Assembly (NCBI GenBank): GCA_015680685.1
Contig: MNCI01027074.1
Span: forward strand, 1-46,630
DNA: 46,630 bases
Direction of reading: 5' to 3'
Origin: Gnetum montanum
Taxonomy: Eukaryota; Streptophyta; Gnetopsida; Gnetales; Gnetaceae
Position 1 is the stretch's first letter, and every line of letters starts with the position of its first letter. The position numbers and the translations under genes were made by a program. The notes beneath the pieces were generated by a model that was not told the origin of the DNA, made no database searches, and saw only the letters and a list, made by a program, of their open reading frames with translations. This document shows positions 10,329 through 22,019 of the stretch, piece by piece.

Positions 10329-10400
10329 GATAATAGCTCAATTGGTTAGTCTGTTTATCTCTTAGAGAACAACTTGCAAGATCAATTTTTACTTGATGCA
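10329..10400 (+). repeat. tRNA-like SINE head
   Basis: TAGCTCAATTGGTTAGTCTG resembles the D-arm and A box of a tRNA (TAGCTCAGTTGGTTAGAGC). About 35 bases later CAAGATCAATTTTTAC sits where the B box (GGTTCAAATCC) should be. The stem pairing of a working tRNA is lost, so it is read as the 5' end of an old tRNA-derived SINE in the intron or flank upstream of the first aldehyde oxidase exon seen. Confidence 0.45.
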
Positions 10401-10535
10401 TATAATGATATCTGAGTATGGTTAAATCTCCCTCATTCAAAACGTAAAAGTGTTAACTTAAAAATGATAACTTACTGATATAATTCATTTGGTGTATGTT
10501 GTTGTTCCTTATTATTATGTATTTCCTTTTTGTAG

Positions 10536-11614
10536 GAGGCATGTGAAGTCATAAACATGCTTTCATCGAAAGAAGGAAAACCTACATGGGCACAACTTAT
10601 TGAAAAAGCATTGTATAATGGCATTGACCTTCAAGCTCAAAGTTGTATCTACCTTGCTGAAAGCCAAAATGGACCATATCAGTAAGCCACTAACCATGTA
10701 CTGAGGAACACTTTCGCAAAAGATTTCTTGCCTTTTTTTTATAAAAAAAAAAATCCTGCACTTCCAGTTTGGCCAAGGAGAAATCATTCTAAATCAGATT
10801 TATTCCTTGTTTTTGCACGTATCATATTGCAGAATTCCCTGCAGCAGTTAGAAATCAATTACCAGTTTCTTTGCTGTCATTTTATCAGGTCCATAGAAGA
10901 ACAATTAATCTAATAGAAATCTCAAAAAATGGTTGTGTAGATATGATGAATATCAATACCATGTAGTCAATTTTCTGCAATGCAGAGGAATATTAGGTGT
11001 GGCATTATGTTTTTAGAAACCTGTTTTAGAGTGGGACAAACACGTCAATTTAAGTTCCCATTATAGGTTTTTCTTAATAGATCAGTATTATCTAAACTTT
11101 ATAATGGATAAAATTTTCTTTTGCCTGTTGAAAAAGTAAACCTGTGTTAATTGAATTTCATTACTCCAGAAAATTCACAACGTATTTAATCTGCCAGTAA
11201 CAACATAAATTATTGAATTAAAAGTGATTAATTTACATCCCAAAAAACGTGAACTGTTGCACAAGTTTCGCATTGCCATTATTCAGTGTCTTGAATGTTT
11301 ACGGGTATGTTTTCTTTGGAGCAGGAGTTACAGAAATAGAAGTTGATATCTTAACAGGTAACATATTAACTTGCCCAAAAATCTTCTCTTCAATTGAAGA
11401 TTCTGATTGGTTTAATATTCCTTTGATGCAAATTTGTTTCGCATTCTAAAATTGAATATCTTCAATTTCTATCAATTTTCAAGTGGCCGGGATTTGATAG
11501 AAAGCATCACTGTTGGATAGTGTTTTTTTCTTCCTAGGAGAAACACATATCCTCAGGGCAGATGTTCTTTTGGATTGTGGAAAGACCTTGTATCCAGCTG
11601 TGGATATTGGACAG
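10536..11614 (+). CDS. AAO: Aldehyde oxidase, exons a-c (molybdopterin domain)
   Basis: Three exons of an aldehyde oxidase, a cytosolic molybdo-flavoenzyme that oxidises aldehydes such as abscisic or indole-3-acetaldehyde. Exon a is 10536-10681 (acceptor TTTTTGTAG, donor GTAAGC), exon b is 11287-11357, and exon c is 11538-11614 (donor GTACAC). Reading phase fits at both joins (phases 2 and 1). Exon a encodes PTWAQLIEKALYNGIDLQAQ, exon b GYVFFGAGVTEIEVDILTG, and exon c ETHILRADVLLDCGKTLYPA ending VDIGQ. These match the plant aldehyde oxidase stretch NYGAAVSEVEVDLLTG, then TDILYDCGQSLNPAVDLGQ. DCG favours aldehyde oxidase over xanthine dehydrogenase, which belongs to the same superfamily. No stop interrupts these exons. 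Earlier exons (iron-sulphur, FAD and N-terminal molybdenum domains) were not found in the window, so the copy may be 5'-truncated. Confidence 0.9.
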
Positions 11615-12339
11615 GTACACATACGTTTTATAAAACTTCTAATAACCAAGTATTAACTTATATTTAATGTGGATATATATAATACGCTTATATCCCATTT
11701 TCTAAAAACGGAACATAAGTATTAATAACCTCTACCTTCCGGATATTGTGCACCTCATTTTATCTCTTGCGAGGTATTTCCACATCACGTGTAAAACGCA
11801 AGTGATTGTCCTACACCTGCAATGCCTATTACAACCAGGGAGCTATGTAAGTGGATCATGATATAAGAAGACTATATAATAAAGCAAATATGACACAGAG
11901 AAAATAAACGGCGCTCTAAATACAAAGATTATGTTATATTTGGGTTTGTTATTCTTGACTGTTATTGTTTTACAGTAAGTGAGACCAGTTTCAAGTTTTA
12001 AATCAGAAATTCAAGGAAGATGATGCTGAGGTTGGTTTGGAAAATATGTAATGGTTCGTACAAGAGCCACTCCAATGTAAACAAATAAAGGAAAAGAAGA
12101 ATAGATAAAATCTGAGAAAATATAAAGTAAATATGCAGAGCGTATAGAGAAAGTGCAATTGGTACTCTAGAAGACAGAGCAAAGTTGGAAAAAGCTTTGA
12201 AGATAAGAGCATAGATTTAATACTCCAAAAGGAGGAGCTATGGCAGGATAGCACTCCATGAGATAACGATCTTTTGAAAAGCTCTAAAGAACGGAGCAAG
12301 TGAAGGGCAATATTCCAAAATCTGATAGAATGTGAGAAT

Positions 12340-12766
12340 TGAGATGATTGCTCACCTGGCTGGAGAATGCTCTTGGCGTCTTTACTGGAGACACCAGCAC
12401 CATGCATCTCTGCAACATATTTCGTGTAGTAGACGCACACATTACAAAGGCTACAAGATGGTGCTTTGGAGAAGCTTTTCTTAGACGGGACATAGGTATT
12501 CACGAGCAAGAATTTGCGCGGATTCAATGTTCTGGGGATGGCCCTGCAACGGGATTTCCAGTGAGAACATTTTGATTTCAGGGCAGGATTGGTGCAGGCA
12601 AGCCAGAAAATTGGGCACCTTGGGAGGAGGAAGAATGAGGATTGATCACTAGGAATGTGATTTTGCAGTTGAAGTCTACATGCAGGTGCTTGGCCAGCCT
12701 ATAGAAAGGTACCGGTTGTCGCATTATCGCCATTGTGAACATACCCACATGTGCTCTGTCTTCCAC
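12340..12766 (-). pseudogene. UDP-glycosyltransferase pseudogene, N-terminal part
   Basis: Read on the minus strand, the frame from 12766 encodes HVGMFTMAIMRQPVPFYRLA, then KHLHVDFNCKITFLVINP. This is the start of a family-1 plant glycosyltransferase, whose usual pattern is HVAMFPTAGMGHLVPFxxLA, then ITFxxxNP. The catalytic region GMGH is degraded to IMRQ. After a TGA at about 12578 the similarity continues in another frame from 12567 (SLEIPLQGHPQNIES and AQILAREYL). It continues in a third frame from about 12490. The family would transfer sugar from UDP-sugar to small molecules in the cytosol. Only the acceptor-binding N-terminal quarter remains; the PSPG box was not seen. It lies antisense inside the aldehyde oxidase intron. 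The GC content is higher than in its surroundings, as expected of former coding DNA. Confidence 0.65.
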
Positions 12767-14539
12767 AACTTATGCTCGTTGTTGCCTTACTCGTTGCTGC
12801 CACAAGCAGCCTTGTCTATACCATGCAGCTTTGTGCATGTTATCTTTTCCGGCCCTGCCCTTTTTCTCACCCATGCACTGAACTTTACGGCAACAAATGT
12901 GGGATAAGACACATCTTGCAAAATCCGCCATGCATGCAAGCCTGCCTAGCGGCCGTAATGGCCGAAGACAAAACTTGCATCCCATTCTACACGCTGCAGA
13001 GTTTTCTTCGTTCTTTGTTGGGTTCCTCTCCACTGCACCCCTTCATTACCTTCACCAGGCTTTTCGCCGTGGAAGTTGCCGAACTCTGCATCATTACAGT
13101 GAATCTTCCTAATTTTCATGAGATGATATTAATAGTATATTCCAAACTTTACCTGACACATGCTATTATTTTTTTAAAATCTTGTTTTCTAACGTTTCAT
13201 ACAATTCTATTACTGACAAGCTGGCCAAGGCTCTCGGCTGAGATACTATTTTAGAAACATTCCTCAGCTTGATAATCATTTTTTTTGAAGTTACCTTTCA
13301 ATTAAATGATTCTCTCCCCTTACCATGACTAATAGCCTTAAAAGGAAATTATTAACCCCAAAATTGCCTTTGAATTTGATGCAGCATCCATTCTTATGAA
13401 GTCAGGTCTTCCTGACCTTTACGAAGGAATAATATTAGCATCTACCATCTTGTCAATCCATTTTTCAATTGAAAACATTTGCATTAGTATAGTTAAATGC
13501 CTAATTCTTAGCTTCTTTGGATGTCGTTGCCCAAATCCCTTGTTCAAGTTAATCGTTTCTTTTGTTGGCATCCTCCTGTGTAATAGGAGTTTGGAACTGG
13601 AAGGCTTGTCATATCCTCGTGAAAAGGTGCCCCATGTAGCTCATAATTCCTTTTTCTTAGTAACTGCATTATTCTGAAGACAAAAATGTTCCAGATTCTC
13701 AGGGAAAAAGCAACTAATACAATGTTCAACATTTTTTATTTGCACAGTTCTCTTCCTATGATTCTCTATTCAGAACATCACATTGAACATATTCTATGAA
13801 AAAAAATCAAGCAGCCAATTTGGCCTAGACTTTTGTCCAACCCCATAAACTTTTCAATGACCCTGGAGCATTTAGCAAAGACAAGGTTTCAACCAAATTG
13901 TGCTCCATAATTTCTGTTATTCCAACAACCAGAGCCATATTTTGGTTTGTACTTGTTTCTAATCCTAAATTACCTTTCCTAAAGCTTCTTTTGCATAGGG
14001 ACCAAGGGATCCTATCCACTATGAACGCCAACTAATTTTGGATCTATGAGAGTTTTACCTGCAACAAAAACTACTGAAAACACCCATGCATTGAAACCCA
14101 AAATAAATATACACTACCAAAGCCAATTACAAATTCCTAATATTGTTATAATCATTTGAAAATAAAGTATGGTAGCAACTTAGTGGTCTCGTACAGTGTT
14201 AGTAAAGAAAATAGAAAAACAATACAATCACAGTTGACGAAGATGTACTATTGAGAGCATGTTAACTCCAGCAACAAGTGTGTTTTAAGTAGAGATGCAG
14301 TCTCATCATGTATGAGAGTTGTTTACACTATTTTAATGTCAAACATTTGAAAGCAATGGAAGGTGATATCATATGTGAGGCTCCATTGCCTTTTGATTCT
14401 TATGCATTTGTTTGGACTTGTTATTAAATTTTATCTTTGATGGGAGGACTATGATCCATGAGCTGAAAGCGATTGCATAGATTCTAAAGTAGTTCTAGTC
14501 TAAGTTTTGGACCAGTGGGAGTTCACCCCTATCCCTGTC
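12767..14539. other. Intron sequence, nothing firmly recognised
   Basis: 12770-13110 is relatively GC-rich and may be the former 5' flank of the glycosyltransferase pseudogene. Overlapping open frames on both strands there have no family resemblance. 13110-14540 is AT-rich and without a recognisable element. Confidence 0.45.
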
Positions 14540-16290
14540 CCCATTCAACAGGTCATCCAAAGGGAGGATAATAACAAATTTCTAGCTCCTATAACCAAGT
14601 AGGAGCTCTTTGAGGTCATCTGTTCTATGAAATGTGGGAAGGCCTCGGGGCTTGATGGATGGCTAATTAAGTTCTTTAGAGAATTTATTGATGTTATGGA
14701 TAACAATATTACTGATGCTTTCAAGCTTATGCTGAAGTGAGGCCAAGTCAAAAATGACATCAACTATTCAAGGATTGTTCTAGTACCCAAGATCAAGAAC
14801 CCTATCTACCCAGGTTACTTTAGACCCATTGAAGTGTATAATACATTACTTAGACTTTTCACAAAGATCCTAGTTAGGAGATTGCAACCACTAATGCCAA
14901 CACTTGTGGGCATTTGGCAAGTTGGGTTTGTCAAAGGATGATTCATTCAAAACCAAATATTATTGCTTCTTGAGATCATGCACTCAGTTCATAGGGCCAA
15001 ATTCCCATGTATCTTTCTTAAGCTCAATATTGCCAAAGCCTATGACACTATCAACTAGGTTTTCCTCAAAGAGATCACGCTAAGGATAGAGCTCCATCCA
15101 AAGTTTGTTAATATGTGTATTAGCATTAAAGCCATTTGACATAAATGGGATGTTTTGAGGGTTTTCCTTCCCTCATAGGGGGCTACACCATGGGGATCCT
15201 CTCTCACCATACCTTTTCATCATTGTTATGAATACCATGAATTAGTATTGTAGGTCTAAAGGGGTCCAAGATCTGAATGTTAAAGGGATCACTTGCATTG
15301 CCAACCATTACACGGATGATATGATTTTGGTCATGAGGGTAGCCATGCCACAAGCAAAGGCTATCACTAAGGCTCTCAATCATATGTCTCAAGAAATGGG
15401 ACTAACTATTAACTAAAACAAATCTACCATCCATTTCTTCAACATGGAGGGAATTGTGAAGGGAAGAATATGTCGTATATTGGGGATATTCTTGGGACCT
15501 TTTCAGGATTCCTACCTAGGGATCCCTATGTTTGCTTGGAATAGTAATGTGTCATAGTCTTGTTTTGTCCAAAAGATCTAGTCTAGAGTTGAAGATTGGA
15601 CCTCCAAATTCCAAACAAGCAAGGAAAGGTTCTACTCGCTTCTTCTATCCTCTCTACCATGGCCAATTTTGTTTCCTCCATGGCTTCTCAATTAAAAGGG
15701 GTTATTAACAAAATCAATCAAATCATCCACCATTTCATTTCATTAGGAGGAAAAGGGAATTACTAGTTGCACTTGATATGCTAGAAAAAAGGTGGCATAG
15801 CCTAGGACAATGCAAGGCCTTGGGGGTGCTAACCTTCGAAGATTCGATTCTACTTGGTCAAAAAGGATTTATCAACCATTTCATGTAGGATGATAATGAT
15901 AATGTGTCATGGCTACACATTCTTAGGTGAAAGTACCAACCATGGAACGCAAACACTCAAGATTCACATCTCTAGCAAGGCATTTATGCCTATGCATAGA
16001 AGCTCATCTAGGTGGGGGAACTGCTTGTTTTACCTTAGGAAACGTTAGGCCATAAGTATGCTATAGTGCCTAGGTGGTGAGTTTTATGGAAGAGACATTT
16101 GAAAAACTTAAATTTTTCATTTTTCTTGTTTCCCAAGGTCCTTCAAGAACATGGCCTCTTTATTAATGTGCTCTACTACCTTTTCCATGTGGAACCTAAA
16201 ATGCTTAAGCATTTCCCCAACTAATGATTGTAACTACTTTTTGAGTATAATATATTCTAGACCTTTTGTCAAAAAAAGAAAAAAAAACTA
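14540..16290 (+). mobile_element. L1-type LINE ORF2 remnant (reverse transcriptase)
   Basis: The plus-strand translation in shifting frames follows the LINE reverse transcriptase. MKCGKASGLDG near 14627 is the finger motif; the family has KSPGPDG. Next come SRIVLVPKIKNP and YFRPIEVYNTLLRLFTKIL, then GFVKG near 14930 and LKLNIAKAYDTIN. Then comes GDPLSPYLFIIVMNTMN near 15195. YTDD at 15309-15320 stands for the catalytic YADD. After about 15.5 kb similarity to the C-terminal part fades. The copy ends with an A-rich tail at about 16270-16290. Many stops and at least two frameshifts make it inactive. It lies in sense orientation within the aldehyde oxidase intron. Confidence 0.8.
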
Positions 16291-17789
16291 TTATGTTCTT
16301 TTATTTGGAAAAAGACAAAGAAAAGTTGTGTAATCATGTGTGTTTAGGTGCTTTCCATAAAATAAACCCATATAAATTCTGATTAGAAGCCTTTGGACCC
16401 TAGGATAAGCACTTTACCTAAATTCACAATTAGTAATTAGGTGAATGATGCATTTGGTTGTGGTGCCTAGTGTGGAGCATGTAGCATTTCTAAAGAACAC
16501 TTAATAATTTTTTTAAAAAATAATACATTCATACTCATACCCTAAATTGACAAGTTGCATTGGTTTTTTTTCTTTTCAATAACCCTTCCCAAGATGAGCA
16601 CCACTATCCAACCCTACCCATATGTATACATACTTAGGCTTAAAACTTTGAAGCATTAGACCCAAGGGGGTTAAGTTACATAACACTTGGAGGTTTTTAA
16701 TAATGCAAGTGCCACTTGTAAGTGTGTAACCAGCTCATGTATGATCCCTAGGTACCTATCTCAAGGGTATATTAAGGTATAGTCCAAAAATGATAATTGA
16801 GCCAAGCCTTGTTTGGGTAGTATAAAATTCAAAGATAACCCAACACATAGGTAGATGGTGATTGAACTTTTTATGTTGAATGACCCTCAATGTGAGAATG
16901 AAACACCACATTGCATGGGAAAAGTTGTTGAAACCTATGTATTTTCTACTCGTAGCCATTGTTTAAAGCCTCTATAAATTATATAATCTTGATTTGTTAG
17001 ATAAAGGTTGGGGTTATATTAACAATAATATAAAAGTACAAAAATGGGAGTGACAACAAACCTCACTCCAATGGAAGCACTAGAAGGGGCTTGAAAACCA
17101 CCCTAGAGCTTTTCACTACATCACCAACAAAAAAAATAGACAAATATTATGGGCAGACAATTCATCTAGCCATACTAGAGTTCATAGAAACAAAAAACCC
17201 TATGTAACCCTTCAAAACCAATACCCGTTCACTCATTCCTTTAGCATATCAACAATACCTAAATGCCATCATTTGGAAAAGGTAAAAATCCACATGCATA
17301 AGATTCATTAATCTATTTGTGGAGCAAGCCCACAACATAGTGGAAGATAAGGAGTATACCTAACAACATCTATTGGTGTTTTTTTGGTTAAAAAAACCTT
17401 GAAACAAATGAGCCACACAACTGTTTGTTATTTTTTAACTTATTAACTTATTAGACATGATAGCCATCACATTTGGCTATGTATTTCCTTGAGATATCGT
17501 AGTACCAAGGAGGATAGAAAATATGAAATTGATTCATTAATCATTATAATTATGAAGAGTAGAGAAGTCTTATGTCATCAACATGTTAAGATTAATGAAG
17601 GTAGGATTTGACACAAGTTTGTAATCAACCCATCATTATATTAAGTCACATTCTTATTAGTCACTAGTGTAGAGCTAGCTCCATGTTTTATAATTTTAAA
17701 AAAATTTGTAGTAAAAATTTAGAGGCTGGATAGAAGGGATTCTACATGGTAGTATTAGAGCTTTGCTTTGTATACTTAAGTATGATGAT
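16291..17789. other. Intron sequence with a possible LINE tail
   Basis: Mostly AT-rich without genes. Around 16990-17110 the minus strand reads like a LINE 3' UTR, but no target duplication was found. Confidence 0.35.
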
Positions 17790-18700
17790 AATGGTGTGGC
17801 TGGAGCTACTGGTGGGGTTTGACTCAAAGGTTGGAGGCTAGGAAATGGAGGCATTGATGTGGTGCAAGTTAAGGTAGGAAGATTGCATGTGAAGATGAGT
17901 TTGGCAATGCTCTCAAGGGGTGTGGCCCTTTTGTAGCATAGCTTGATGGGAAAGTTTGTCCTTTAAGACTTGTCCTAGGATGGAGCAAATCTAGCCTTGG
18001 ATGGCCACTTTGTAAAGTGTTAGGGAAGTTGAGGTGCAAGCTCTGTCTATGGACCTATTTTTGTTTGTCTTTCGATTTGTTGATGATAGGGATGCTATGC
18101 TCCAAGAGGAATTGCAGTTTTATAGGGTTATGGATTTTTCTCTAACACATTGGTGCCTAGGTGTCCATAATCACCCAAACCTATTTGTGAAGGTTTTGAT
18201 GTGGATTAGGGTTTCTAGACTCCTTAGGGGGTTTTGGATGTCAAAGTTTATTACTTTCAATAAGTTTATGGCCTCTCAAGAGATAATGGGATTTGTTCAT
18301 TTCTATGTCTAGTAGTCATTGAACAAGGATGGGCTCTTGTAGGAGGTTCAAATCGAAATGTGTATGGGATAGAAACCTTGACAGTGGAATATGAGGATGT
18401 CCCCACTAAAGAAAATACCAATAGCACTAGAATTTCTTCAAAAGGGAGTGTTGTGAATATGGGTGTTTTATGAGGCTATCAGTTCTATGAAAAGAATAAT
18501 CACTAGGAAATGGAATGTTAGTTGTGCTTGAGAAAGGCTACCCAATCGTAAGGGCCCAACTAGATGGAGTTTCAAGTCATGTCCAAAAGGAACAAAGTGG
18601 CTAGGTCTTCCCTACCACTGAGGGAAAACATGAAGGAGACCCTTTCTATATGAAAAAATGTACCAAAAGAGAGTATCTTGGTGAGAGAACCTAGTGGGAA
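17790..18700 (+). pseudogene. L1-type LINE ORF1 remnant (DUF4283)
   Basis: The frame 18034-18312 encodes LFLFVFRFVDDRDAMLQEEL, then SLTHWCLGVHNHPN, VKVLMWIRVSRLLRGFW and EIMGFVHFYV. This follows the DUF4283 pattern: FLFxFxxxxDRDxVLxxGPW, then LxxWxPxFxP, then PVWVRLPxLPxEFW. The GIETLTVEYEDVP stretch further on (about 18365-18400) fits the segment before the CCHC knuckle. It is more diverged than the copy at 8.1 kb and has stops at both ends. It would have encoded the RNA-binding protein of a LINE. It is directly followed by an ORF2 remnant in the opposite orientation, so the two do not belong to one intact element. Confidence 0.7.
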
Positions 18701-18769
18701 GGTCTCACATAATAGGTAGAGGATTCCTATCTTCTACTAAAGGCTACAACTAGAAAGCTGTAGGGGGCT

Positions 18770-21310
18770 CTGTCATAGGATGGGGAGGGTGATGAGGCCC
18801 TTGAGAAAAACATTGTTGTAGATTATAGGAATCATAGCAACAATAAAGGACCCACTTCCAAAGATTTGGGTGCATGCATTTTTTTGGGCTCTTGGGTGTC
18901 CTCTTTGTGGGGCTTCACAATTCCAAACTTTTTCCCCCCTTTGAAGGCAATGTAGTAAGCTAAAATGTACACCTAGTAGCTTCCACACATTGCTCGAGTG
19001 GACAAAAAGCTGGTCCATGAGCATTTCCACATCCTACCACATAGAATCTAAAGTTAACTTGGGCACTTTCCCACTACTTATCTTGGGCACTAGCCCCAGG
19101 AAAAATTCCTATGCTTCCTACAAACCTCTCCCTTGCACCACAACCTCCTCCCCTTCAGGTGACACTTGTAGGTATTGGGCAATGGTGGCCTTCATGACCT
19201 CTATCATCACCCCCCTGAAACAACATAATGTCCCCAAGCCAATTATTGTAGAATGGCCCATCATCCAAGTTAGGATTCCCTTGAAGCTACTCTAGCACTG
19301 ACGCCCAACCCACCCAGGCCACTAGATGCTAAAGAATAGAAGTAGCCTAGTATTCTTCATAGGATGGCTTGTAAGTTGGGGTCACCTCCATTGCAATATG
19401 TGCTTCCTACCACACATGAATGCCTTTAGGTGCCACTTACACTAGTAATGATGGAGCAATTTCTCTAAAAATCCAATGTTTTCTTATCCTCCATAGTTAC
19501 CACAGGATAGTTGTGGTAGGCGAGTTATCATCCAACGTAATCAACAACAAAATTTGCACAACCTACCACACCCACACTAAATAAGTGCATTAACATGTGA
19601 AATACGCCATTGTCTCCACCATGGACATGTTGGGGGGACACTTGGCATTCACCTATAATCCCCACCCACAGCATGTGCCACACGGGGATAGTAACATGCC
19701 CCACAAACCATAGGAAAGTCTCAATTTTTTCAAGGAGCTTGCCCTACCATAATTTCCATCACCCTTGATAGAAGGGTACTTATATTTAATTAACTATGCT
19801 AGCTATGCATTTAGAATACTCTACACATGCGACACTAAAGAATGCCAAACATTTAAATCTCAGAGGGATGCCTCCCATTGCTAGTATTTATGGTGCATAA
19901 TCTGAACCCACTAGGCTAGGTATAAGCCTTGGTCACACATCTACCTTAGTAACCCCTAATGAGCCATGGCAAGGACATCTGTAAAATGTAGCAACCCCAG
20001 ATCCCTTGCATGCTTCAGTTTGGCCATAGTATGCCAAGCAACAATATGCATTTGGCCATCCCCTTTACCCCTCCTTCCCAACCATGTGAAAACCCAAACT
20101 AGTTGGTTAATTTTTTCCATAGTCCCAATTGGAGGGGAGGTAGCAGATGCCATGAATCAAGTCATAGCTTGAAGAACTAATAAAGTTAGAAGTAAATGAT
20201 CCACATAGGAAAGAAATTAAGTAGCCCAGTGACTAACTCTTTCCTACATTCTTCTAATAAGGCTTTCCTAGACTTGTCATCTATGTCAATCATAAAATGG
20301 TAAGCCAAGATAATTATCTTTGTCAAACCTCGATAAAACCCCTAGCAACTATACAATTCTTTCCCACATCGCTAGATCAAAATTGAGAAGATGCACCATG
20401 AATTTGCCTCTATATACCTCTAGGCCAACCTCTTCAGCCATTCTAAGAAGCACCTGTTTAACAACAAGGACCTGAGGAATTGTAACCCTAGAAAAAAGGA
20501 AAGTATCATCGGTATAGCACTCCACCAGGTAATTCACACCCCCAACCTCTAATCCTCTAACCCCTTCTGACTAGCAATACATGCTCATTGCATTCATAAC
20601 TAGAATAAAAAGATAAGGCAAGAAGGGATCCCTTTGTCTCAATCCCCTACTAGGGAAGGCAAATCCCCAAAGTCTCCCCTACCTTCCCTCTGGCCATATC
20701 TAAAGACAAAATGCTCGATTGTTGCAGATGTAAACACAGTTTCACAACATGCAAATGAAAACCTTTATGCAACATGATTTCCTGAAGCACACTTTAGGAG
20801 AACATGTCATAAGATTTGGTGATATCCAATTTCAAACACATACCTAGAAATTTAGTCAATCGAAGAGAGTGTGTCACCTCTTGTACTAGAATAATCTGAT
20901 CCTATAAATATCTCCCTTTAATGAAACCTACCTACTATTACCCAAACAATCATTACATCAATGGTGTCAGCTATGCCATAACCATTTTTGTAAACAGCTG
21001 AAGTAGAGTGTTACACACCCCAATGGGATAGAAGGTGCTAGGCTCAAAGGATTAGTTGACTTTGGGATTAACACTAGTCGAGAGTAGTTAATTTCCCATC
21101 AAACTTGCCCCCAAAACAACATCTTGTTAAATGCATCTAGGATATTCTCTCTTGGCACATCACAAAAGGTCTAATATAACTCCATTGGTTACCCATCAGG
21201 ATCGAGTATGCCCCCTTAGCTCAACCCAAGTAAATGACACCAACAACTATTGGTTATCTTCCTTCCCAAGCACCCATGTAATATCAATGGAGATCAGTTT
21301 CGTCCCCCTC
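18770..21310 (-). mobile_element. L1-type LINE ORF2 remnant, minus strand
   Basis: On the minus strand, LKLDITKSYDMFS and LQEIMLHKGFHLHVVKLCLH (about 20850-20740) match the palm region of LINE reverse transcriptase. DPFLPYLFILVMNAMS follows at about 20630-20585 and YTDD at 20516-20505, followed by TFLFSR. Further on, MEKINQLVWVFTWLGRRGKG and GLLHFTDVLAMAH (20120-19960) match the segment downstream of the reverse transcriptase. It reads like family sequences of the type INxxxRxFLWxG, then GGLGLxDLxxxN. The remainder to 18770 is too decayed to assign. Multiple stops and shifts; inactive. Confidence 0.75.
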
Positions 21311-21439
21311 TATTGCTAGCTCTCAAACTAGTGCTTTAGCAAAGCCTTGACATTTAAAAGCATTAAATAAAACTAAATTTTCTAGTTTAGAGTTCTTTTT
21401 ACAGAGTTTTATTTATTCATTAACCAAAACTGAATTTTT

Positions 21440-21559
21440 AGTTAAACCCTCACTCCAGTTTCAAAATTCTTTTTATTTATAATTCAGTGTTACTCATTGA
21501 AATCAAACTTGTGACCTAGTTTTTCCATGTGAAGACTCTTACCACTAAGCTAACATCTC
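21440..21559 (-). repeat. tRNA-derived SINE, copy 1
   Basis: On the minus strand GATGTTAGCTTAGTGGTAAG gives a good A box (TRGCNNAGTGG). GTCACAAGTTTGATTTC lies about 35 bases on, at the B-box position. An A-rich tail region with ATTATAAATAAAAAGAATTT follows. The plus-strand stretch at 34138-34262 shares this order over at least 100 bases, so this is a dispersed family and not a chance tRNA-like sequence. Confidence 0.7.
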
Positions 21560-22019
21560 ATTAACAATGAATGAAACTTGCATTGAATGAATTAACAAAT
21601 ACATAAAAAATGTCACACAAAGGACATCACATAGTAACATTAACATGCAAACAAAAGAACACCACAATGTAGAACATGACTCGAGGATAAAAAGCGTAAA
21701 ATTATTAGTCATCTTAAGCCTTAACAATATCACCTTCTTTGAAAGATTTCCTAATAGAAATTAATCCTTACCTATTGCTGCAACAATCACATAGTTATTG
21801 TGAATTAAGAACTAGGGAGAAATTGTTAGTCCATTTTTTCATGGGTTGTAGGATGCAGTGGACTTTGGGATAAATGCTCAAATCGACACTCCCACATACT
21901 TGATAGTGAACTATTAAATTAGTTGACCACTTTTTCATTTATTCTAGCAATGTCTCCAAACTATGTAGGCTTGCGTATATAGCTCTTAAATGTATGAAGC
22001 ATGCCATGAGCATTTCCCA

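Noticed and set aside
10329-10400. Functional tRNA gene
   Set aside because: A-box similarity is good, but the acceptor stem and anticodon arm do not pair; a SINE head is more likely.
11249-11449. 66-codon open frame taken as a small protein
   Set aside because: It contains aldehyde oxidase exon b plus flanking intron bases; splice sites explain it better.
12003-12527. 174-codon minus-strand open frame
   Set aside because: Its first part overlaps the broken glycosyltransferase in one of three frames. The rest is low-complexity and antisense to nothing known. It is not one protein.
12751-13254. 167-codon plus-strand open frame
   Set aside because: No family resemblance; it lies antisense to the glycosyltransferase pseudogene and its flank in a GC-richer stretch where long frames occur by chance.
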